Source: Symbiodinium natans
Lineage: Eukaryota > Sar > Dinophyceae > Suessiales > Symbiodiniaceae
Direction of reading: 5' to 3'
Assembly: GCA_905221605.1 (NCBI GenBank)
Contig: CAJNDS010002392.1
Location: 181,001-245,000 of the forward strand
Length of the DNA: 64,000 nt
The notes under the pieces were generated by a model. The model saw only the letters and a list, made by a program, of their open reading frames with translations, did not search any database and was not told where the DNA came from. Positions within the stretch are counted from its first letter, which is position 1; every line of letters starts with the position of its first letter. Positions 48,801 to 58,700 of the stretch are shown piece after piece. The translations under genes and the position numbers were made by a program.

Positions 48801-51800
48801 AACGCCCTTCTGATTCCCTGAAGCCTGGAACCTACAACGCCCTCTACACCCCACATGCCCCATAAGCTTCAAGCCTTGCACCCTGCTTGGATGCCTTTTT
48901 GTTTTTTTGGGTTTAGGATTTGTGGCTTAGGGCTTAGGGTTTAGGGAAGTCTACTTAGCATCCTCTAGAAACCCTTCAAAATTGCCCAAACCCAAATTTA
49001 CTAGCCCTACTTAGTCACAAGGGCTTCCAAGTAGACCCTAAAAGCTACAAAGACCCCTGAGCCCAAACCCTTCTCGACCCTCAACCCCATGCGCTTCGAG
49101 CTCTAAACCAGAACCCCAGACCCTAGAGCCCCAAGCCCTAAACCCTAGACCCTAAGCCCTAAACCCCATAAGCCGCGTTTAAGGCTCTGAACCCGAAACT
49201 CAAAACCCCGGATCCTAAACCCTAAACCCTAAACCCTACACCCTACAAGCCCTGTAAGGGTCTGAGCCCTAAGCCCTTAGACCCTGGATGGTTCAGGTTG
49301 CAGGCCAATGCTGCGGAGCTGATCGAGCTCTGCTGCAAGGCCTGCGAAAGAGGGTGTAGGGTTTAGGGTTTCGGGGGTTTAGGGTTTAGGGTTTCGGGGG
49401 TTTAGGGTTTAGGGTTTGGGGTTTAGGGTTTAGGGGGGGTTAGGGGTCATAGGTTTGGGGTTGTTTTTTTTCATCTAGGTCCTCTGGCGGGTCGTTTCTC
49501 CAGATTTTTGCCCCTTCGATGTTTTAAGGTATCCCAGCTTGGAACTCGCGGCCTAAAGTTGTCTTCAAACCCTAAACCCTAAACCCTAATCCCTAACCCC
49601 GAACCCCTTGGGTGGGTGTGATTAAAGGTAGAGTGGGGGGCTTAAGGGTTTTGGGCTGTCGAGACTTCAGGGAGGCCGGGTGTCAGAAGACTAGAATTTA
49701 GGGTTTAGAGTGGGTTTCGGGTTAAGGGTTAAGGGTTTAGGGTTCAAGAAAACACAAAGCGGCTTTCCCCAGTCTCCTCACGGATGGACAACCTCGTCGT
49801 CACCTGTGATCACTTGCTCGTGAATGGATATTGGCAAAGATAAGCGCCATACCCAGCTGGCAGTGCAGCTTCTAGGCAAGGCGTATAGTTCAAGGCACGG
49901 CCGAAGATGGTTTATTGTCGATATTATATGCATTCTTGGTGTGGAGTTCTAGGTTGCGCAGAGGTTGGTGGGGGTTGGCAGTTGTTTGGTGTTCATGCGT
50001 CCAACTTCCGGGTCATGGAATGTCAAGCGTTTGCTCTATGTCTAAAGCTTGAAGCGAACCCTCAAGAAACCGGTATTCGTTTGGCATGTACCCACAACCT
50101 TACGCATAGGTCATCGGTAGGAGTGAAGCTTCAACTATCTACCCTTAGATACATGGCCCCTGCATATGGTCCCTTACCTTCTTTAATGGATTCTGAAATA
50201 TGGGCCTTGGGTTTTATTTACAGGGCATGTAAAGGGTATACATGGGTTCCCCAATTAAGGACCCATTTACAGGACTGTGTGACTACGTACCCTAAGAAAC
50301 TTTACGAAAACAAGGGACCCCGAATATGAACCCCCCCAAATGGTGGGATTCCCTTGTAATAAGCCCTCCAATAAGGTACCCCTAATGTCGGAAACCCCAA
50401 AATTATGGTCCCTTTTTGGATCCTTATTATCATACGGCACCTAGTAGGGCACCCCGCCCCTGCGCCTTGCTTGTGCAGCAGGAGCCAGCAGTTCTGGCTT
50501 CTGGGACTGCAGAAAAGAGGTTTTAGGGTTTAGGTTTTAGGTTTTAGGGTTTAGGGTTTAGGGTTTTCTGGGAACGCAGAAACGAGGGTGCCGGTTTAGG
50601 GGTTTAGGGTGTGACTTTGCTTGTGTTCTTACCCTGAACACGAAACCAGAGGCTTGATATTGGTAGAATCGTGCGCATCTGCCCGTTTTCCTAAAGAGGG
50701 GATTCCCTTATAACCCCCCCTCCCCCCTCAAACCCTGAACCCTTTTCCCTGAACCCTGAACTCTCTTCCCTGATCCCTAAACCCTGCAGCAGGTGCCCTT
50801 AGACCCAACAAGATGTGCAGGGCACCCTTCTGGTACACCCTAAACCCTAAACCCTAAACCCTAAACCCTAAACCCTAAACCCTAAACCCTAAACCCTAAA
50901 CCCTTGTGATCCCGACTTGGGGTTCCCAGGAGCCTTGGGTTTGGTCGTTTCGGGCTTGGGGGTTTCCGAAATCAGGGGCACCCTTTTTGGGGGTTTAGGG
51001 TTTAGGGTTTAGGGTTTAGGGTTTAGGGTTCTATTTGGGGCCATAAGAAAGGGGGTTCCCCTATCTTGGGAAGTACCCGTTTGTGTCTCGGGGTTTAGGG
51101 CGCTGGGCTCGGGGCTTTCGGCCGTTTCGGATTTTGGCGTTTTGGGTTTTGGGTTTGCGGTTTGGGGTTGCTGGTTTACGATTTATGGCTCATGGTTGTG
51201 ATTTGGTGTTTGGGGTTTGGGTGCCAGCTTAGAGCTGCTTCAGTAAACCCAGCGCCTCTGTGCGCGCCAACCCGAGGTGGAGGTCCACAAGTGGGTCAAG
51301 CGGACTTACAAAGGCCTCCAGTTGGGGGGCAGGTCTACTATTTAGGTTTTGGGGTCTTTCGAGTGGATGCATGGTACCCTGCCTAAAACCCATACACTAT
51401 GAAGATTGAGGGTTCCGGGGTTTTGATGTTTCTGCAGGTTTTTGAGCTGCAGGCTGTAGATTGGGAGGCTCGATTTCTTTGTTTTGTTTACCATGCCAAT
51501 GTCCACCCTGAACCCTAAGCCCTAAACCCTAAGCTCTAAAACCCAAGTCGAGCTTCCAAATTTGGGGTAAAAACCCCTAGGGTTTAGGGGCTTAGGGTCT
51601 CTTGCCGGAGGCTCCGATGAAGTTTCCTTAGATGTTTTTCGGGATCCTTCACGCACTCTTGCTTACTTCAAAGGATATTGGGGTCAAACCCTGAACCCTA
51701 AACTCTAAACCCTGAATCCTATACCGTAAATCCCCAAAAACAACTTGCGAGCCTTGTGCTCCGGGTCCTGTCAGTGTGCAGCTTACCAACGGTCCCAAAG

Positions 51801-52671
51801 CCAGAAGCATTAAGTGATCTTAGTAGCTGAATGGGTACACTTTACACTTGTTGGGGATGCTCCAATCCCCTGTAAAACTGAAAGTGTACACTTTCTGGGG
51901 GCTTTTGAACTCACCAACTAAGTGATTAAGCAAGTCGAAGAAACTCCAATTCGGGTGCAATTTTTCGGTTGTTTTTTTTCACTCGACTTCGCGCCTAAGC
52001 CCCCCGATCCCCTTCGAGGGTTCCTGGGCAGTAGAAAAAAGGGTTTAGGGTATAGGATTTAGGGTCATTGTTACTTTGGATATACCAAAGCCCTGCTGCC
52101 AACCTTACTTCCACATGCTTTTAGCACAAGTAATCCCTTGGCGGCAGGCGCCATGATCGCCTACAAGACCTGCAAGACTCTTGGTTGTAGTCACAGGTGA
52201 GGTGGTTTAGGGGTTCAGGAGCTGTGAAATCTCACGGTCTGTGGACTTTGATGAGGTCCCGGGCTTCGGAGTTTCATGGGGTTGAAGTCCCCAAAGTTTG
52301 GTGTCAGCATTTCACAAGCTGAAAGGCTGAGGGTGTAGCTTTTCACGGGTGTTCCTTGCTTTAAAGTGCCCGGAACTTCGCCGAGGAAGGAGTGTGCACC
52401 AGAGCACTTTTTACAGTCTAACACCCGTTTGAGTTCCCTTAAACCCCAACCCTAAACCCAAAACCCCAACCCTAAACCCTAAACCCGAAACTCTAACTTC
52501 CCCCCGCCCTTGCTAACATGCATTCGGTCATTCATTCCAGGTCAGTCGCTCTCAAGTTCTCGTGGTTAAGTTTCTGGGCATGGCTCCTTCGTGAACAACG
52601 GGCGTTATTGGGTTCTCAACGGAGGGGGGTTTAGGGTTTAGGTTTAGGGTTTAGGGTTTAGGGTTTAGGGT

Positions 52672-52710
<39 letters not shown>

Positions 52711-55700
52711 GGTTAGGGGGGTTCATGGGGGGTAGGTGCGTGGGGAACCTTAGGGAAGCTTGGGGGTCTTAGGGAGTAGTAGGGAGTATCAGGGAACCTT
52801 GCATTATATACCCCCCCTAAACCCTAAACCCCAAACCCTAAACCCTAAACCCCAGACCCTAACCCCCTCCCTTAAGAACCCCATAAGGGCGGTTCACGGG
52901 CCCGATGCCCCGCCCGCTCCACCCCCCCTGCATGCTCGCTGCTCAGGACGGGGGCGCCCGGAGCTCCCTTGAGTTTAGGCTGCGAAGACTTACACTCTTC
53001 CCGAAACCCTAAACCCGCCCGCCACCCCACTCTCTTGTCTTTTGGGGTAGGCGGGCGCTGGTCGAGCGCTCAGTGAGACCCTGCGAGGGAGCCCCAGGCG
53101 GGCGACCGAGCTGGCCTCCAGGCAGGCTTACCCTCCAGGCAGGCACAGGCCGAGACAGCAGTAGTCACTGTATAATATTAAATTACCCTAAACCCCAAGC
53201 TGTCCGCGCACATTCTTGGCTCCCCCCTGCCCTGGCCTGGCCCTGGTTCTGGTTCTGGCTCTGGCCCTGGCCCTGCCTTGCCTGGCCCTGGCCCTGGCCC
53301 TGGCCCTGGCCCTGGCCCTGGCCTGGCCAGGGCCCCCTGCCCTGGCCCTGGCCCTGGCCCTGGCCCTGGCCTGGCCCTGGCCCTGGCCTGTTAGCCTCGC
53401 TGCCTTTCTCTGTTCCTGGCCCGTCCCTTGGGTTGTCACGGACCCTGCCTTGTTTCCGTCGCTTGTGACCTGACCTGGCCCGGCACCCCACCTTACCCCC
53501 TTCACGTCAAGCTAGGGGCCAAACCTTGGCCCTGGCCCTGGCCCTGGCCCTGGCCCTGGCCCTGGCCCTGGCCCTGGCCCTGGCCCTGGCCTTGGCCCTG
53601 GCCCTGGCCCTGGCCCTGGCCCTGACTAGTTTTGCGCCCTGGCCCTGGCTCTGCCCTGTCCTCTGGCCTGTTCGAGTCATATTACCCCCTTGCGCCAAGC
53701 CAAGCTGTCCGCACACCAGTTTGTGTCCTGTTTCGGGGCGCTCTCCCTGGCTTTCGCCCCTTCGCACCAACCCAATCTGTCCTGCCTCGCTTCCGTTTGC
53801 TGCAAATTTGTGCCTGGTCCTGACCCTGACCCGGCACCCCACCTTACCCCCTTCGCGCCAAGCCGAGCTATCCGCCACACCAGCCCTGTTTCCGTGGCCC
53901 TCTGCCCGACCCAAGCAGTTCACTGTGTGTTCTTCCTGGCTGGAGCCCCTTCGCGCCAACCAAGCCTCGCTGCCTTTGTCTGTTCCTAGCCCATCCCTTC
54001 ATAGCCCCTTCGCGCCAACCCAAGCTGTCTTCACGGACCCTGCCTCGTTTCCGCACGCACCTTGTGGAAATCCCCAAAAAGGGCGTGAGTGCTGACTCAT
54101 GTGATGCTTTGTAAAAAAATAAAAGGTCTTAACTCCTTGAGAGTTGTAAGTGGGCGGTCTTGGGGTGGGTAGGTCTGCATACTACCGCGCGCTCCCAAAG
54201 CGCGCTCCCGTTTGGCACGCCCTTAACCCTAAACCCTAAACCCTAAACTACACCCTACACCCAAAACCCTAAACCCCAAACCCTAAACCCTAAACCCAAT
54301 CTGCCCTACAAGCCTAGATCCCCATGGAGCCCCAGATCTCCTGAAACCCCAGGATCTATCGCCCTAAACCCCAAACCCTAAACCCTAGAACCCTAAACCC
54401 TAAACCCCAGGATCTATCGCGGGGTGAAGTCTGCCATCTTCGCGGTGCGCGTCCTGGAGTTTATCGAGGCCGATGTGCAGGCGCGCCGTTGTTTTTTGGG
54501 GGGGGCCGGGTTTGAGAGAGTAAGTTCCGACATGCTTAGGGTTTAGGGTTTAGGGTTTAGGGTTTAGGGTTCAGGGCTTCTGAATTTGTGGATTTGGGTG
54601 TTTGGGATACACCCGGCTTGGAGCCCTCTTGGGGAGAATGTTGGATTTGGGGGTTGGGGTAGGGTTTAGGGTTTTGGGTCTTGGGTTTAGGGTTTAGGGT
54701 TTGGGGTTTAGGGTTTATGGTTTAGGGTTTAGGAAACAGGTATCAAAGACGATATTTGGCGACAACGTTTACACCTTTGACAAACCCTCAATTCGTGAGC
54801 CCTGAACCCCAAGGGCCTTTGTCCGTAAATCGCCCACACTATATAAAGACCCCAAACCCTAAATCCGAACCCTGAACCCTGAGCCCTACCTAGGTAACCT
54901 TTAGCCTTTTTGGGGTAGTACAATCCCCTGATAATCCCGAAGGTTAGCCTTTAATTCCCCCAGGTTACTGGACAACTAGGCCTAAACCCACGGAGCTGGC
55001 CAAAGTAAACCCTAAACCCTAGACCCTAGACCCCCGAAACCCTAAACCGTCTCGGGGACAGGTGTTGCGCGGTATTGCAGCCGGCACGGCAGCACCCGGC
55101 TTTGACTACTCTCTCGCCCGGTGGCTTGGGAGGGTTTAGGGTTTAGGGTTTAGGGTTCAGGGTTTAGGGTTTAGGGTTGGGCTTGAGGGCTATGTGGGGG
55201 GGGGGGGGGGTCCGAAACTAGAGGTCTTTGCTTTCTTGGGGTCCTTATTTGAGGGGAATCCGACTACTTCGGGGTTTATATGAGAGGGTTGAATGGGGTT
55301 ATGGGATGTTAGGGCCTTTGGGTCTCTAAACCCTATATCCTAAGGATCTTGAGGGGCAAAGGGCTTCAGCATTTTGTTGTTTTTCATTTTTTTGTTGGGG
55401 GGCGGGGGGGGGGGTTCGGGTTCATAGGGTAATTCAGGGTTTAGTGGCGGGTAGAAAGCACCCCCGCCTCTCTTGGACCCTGAGCCCTAAACCCCAGAAT
55501 GGTAACCCTGAAGCGAAGGCCCGGACTGTATAGTATTTGAGGTCCTACGGAATTCCCCTAAACCCTAAACCCCAAACGAGCAAGACGCTCTGCAGGCGGC
55601 TTGGCTTCACCGTGAAGACCGGCACAACGGCCGCCAAGGTCTTTTCAGGGTTTTGGTTTAGGTTTTAGGGTTTAGGGTTTAGGGTTTAGGGTTTTGGCTT

Positions 55701-58700
55701 TTGGGTTTAGGGTTTAGGGTTTAGGGTTTAGGGTTCAGGGGTTAGGGGTTAGGGGTTAGGGGTTAGGGTTTAGGGTTTAGGGTTTGGGGGGGGGTGGTTT
55801 TAAGAACGTTGGGTGTTCAAGGTTGTTTAGAGTCTAGTATGTTGTTTGGCGACTTTAGTTTTGTGGTTGAAGGAGGTGCGATTTCCAAGGGCTGATTGAG
55901 GTTTTCTGGCTTTGTAAAGGGTTTGGGGTCCAGGGCGTTCGACCGTAGGGTGCTTTCGTTTTATAAACGGGGGATTTGTGGATTCAGGGGTTTTAGAGCC
56001 ATACCTCAGCCATAGTGTCGGTCTGTCAAGGAGTTGTCAAGTGGGCAGCTCGTGCATAAGCTTCTCACCGGTTTCATGTACCATCTCGGAACAGCCTAAA
56101 CCCTAAACCCTAAACCCTAAACCCGAAACCCTAAACCCTAAACCCTAAACAATCTTCTTCCTATGCATAAGCCCTATGAGCGGGAAATCTTCTTCACTGA
56201 GCACCCTCACAGCCCGAGAAGAAGCTGTTGATGTTTCTGGGCTTGGGAGAATCAGAGCAGGGTTCAGGATTTAGGGTTTGGCGTTTGGCTTAGGCTTGAT
56301 ATGGGGGGTTTCCGAAATTAGGGGCACCTTATTGAATTCCTTATTGCAAGGCCGATGTGAACTGCACCCAGTACGATGAAAGCTCGTCGTTCACGAGCTG
56401 GTTGGACTTGGGTGATCCAGACGCACCTATGGGAACTCAGCATGTTGACATGATGAGGGGCGTGCTGCTGCAGTCAAATCCCAACCTGGACGCCTTTGGT
56501 TGGCCTTCCCCACATTGTGTGCTTGAAGCGGCCGATGTCAATGCAGATGGCGTGGTCTCAGCGCCGATGGGGCTTCAAATCTCGCCGGCAGATGTTGATG
56601 CAGAAATTGATAGGGCGTTTTTGGTTGGGATCCGTAGTGCACTCACACTTGCAGACGCACCCTTGCGACGCTGGGATCTAAGTTCGGGGTCCCCTATTTT
56701 CGTCAACCCCCATATAAGGCCCCTGCAGCCCCAAATCTTGAGCACTCTTCCGAAGGTGATGTCTGCCACCATGAGCTTCTTCAGCATCGCCTTCGGGGTA
56801 TGGGAGACTTTGGCGGCAGTGGAGCTTCTCGAGATCTCTCACTACTCGGGCCTTCAAGTGCTTGGGGTTAAGTGTTGCGGGTGCGAGGCCGAAAAGCAGA
56901 TAATCCAAATCCTGACACGGACCCGAATTGGAGTGATTTCTCTAAATTCTGGTCCCTTAGTTACTGTAAAAGGCGGCCCCTAAGAAGAGGGTACCCAAAA
57001 GAGGGGGGCCTAAATTTTGAGAAATGACCTATTTTAGTTTGGGGAATCCATCCTGAACTCTTCATGCCCTCAGCCCAAAATGCGTCCCTGAACGCTTAAA
57101 CACTCTAGTCCTCTAAACCTCTTGGGGTTTAGGGTTTAGGGTTTAGGATTTAGGGTTGAGGGTTTAGGGTTTAGGGTTTAGGGTGCCCTTCTAAGCGTGG
57201 TTACGTGGTCCCTTGTGGCCCCTTTCCTTCTTTACCACGGTTCTGATGTATGGGCCCTTGGGTTGTTTACGCGACGTTAAGGGGCATATAGGGGGTTCCC
57301 CGTTCAAGGGCCCTAAACCCTAAACCCTAAACCCTAAACCCTGAGGCCCACGTCAAGGGAGCATGTAACTATCCGAAGATATTCTCACGCCCCTTGGGAC
57401 GCTGAGGGTCCCAGACCTCTCACGTCCGCCAAATGGGTTCAGGTTTCGGGGTTTAAGGTGTTGAGGGTTTAGTGTTTAGGGTCTAGGGTTTAGGGTCAGG
57501 GTTTAGGGTTTAAGGTTCAGGGTACCCTGAGTAGCCTCCAAAACTTTAACGGGGGTGGCTCAGTGAGAGCTCAGAACTTCAAATCTAATCGGCCCCTCAG
57601 ATTCACCCAGTCAAAATACACCTTACCTCCCACACCAAGACCACACCGGGAGGATCCAGAAAGTATGCCTGGAAATGGTAGCCCCCACTGAATGGTTCAG
57701 GGATTCGGCCGACGGGCTTAGAGTACTAGGTGTTTAGGGTTTAGGCGATTTGAAATTGAGCCTTGAACCCTAAACCCTAAAGAAGCACCTGAAGGGGATT
57801 GTTTTCTAGACGCCCCTCCCAGCAGGGGTCATGGCTATGATACCCGAAGCACCGAACACTATGGACCCTAGAGCTCCTGTTCGAGACCCTAAACCCTAAA
57901 CCCGAAACCCTAAACCCTAAACCCTGGGGGGGGGGGGGGGGTCTGGGGGAGAGCCCCAAAAACCTTAACCGCCCCCCCCACCCCCCTTCCCCCTCCCCCG
58001 AGTTCCTGAGGCCCTAAGCCTCTTAACACCGGTTGATAAAGTTTAGGGTTTAGGGTTTAGTGTTTAGGGTTTAGGGTGTAGGCTGTAGGATGTAGGGTTT
58101 AGGGTTTAAGGTTTAGGGTTCTTCAACCTTAAACCCCCAAAGTCAAAAAGCCCCCCTCAAACCCCAATCCCCGGGTTTAGGGTTAGGGTTTAGGATTGAG
58201 GCTTCCTTCCACCTTAAACCCCCAAATTCAAAGAGCCCCCTCAGACCCCAACCCCCTGAAAGGACATCGTCGAGGGGGCCAAGGACATCAACGGCTCGCA
58301 GCACGCCAAGGCGTACAGGCACTCGAGGGAAGAGCCCCTTGGGCCCAAAATCCTAAACCCTAAACCCTAAGCCCCAACCCTAAACCCTAAACCCCAAACC
58401 CCAAAATTCCAAACCTTAAGCCCTAAATCCTAAACCCCTATCGGGATGAGGTTTATCGGGATTTGGTCGTTGGGGCTTAGGCCCCCTACATTCTTAAAGC
58501 GCTAGAAGCCCCTAAACTCTAACCCTAAACCCTAAACCCTAAACCCTATTCCCTAAAGTAGGATCCAGGGTTGGCCCTGCTCGGCTTCTGGGCTTGGGGC
58601 TAATTTTTCTGGGGCTGAGGAAGACCAGGTTAGTTCAAGGGACTCAAGGAGGGTTTAGGGTTTAGGGTTTAGGATTTAGGGTTTAGGGTTTAGGGTTTAG

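Noticed and set aside
53073-53959. Frames of 100-189 codons encoding Ala-Leu or Trp-Pro repeats
   Set aside because: They derive from the GGCCCT hexamer arrays.
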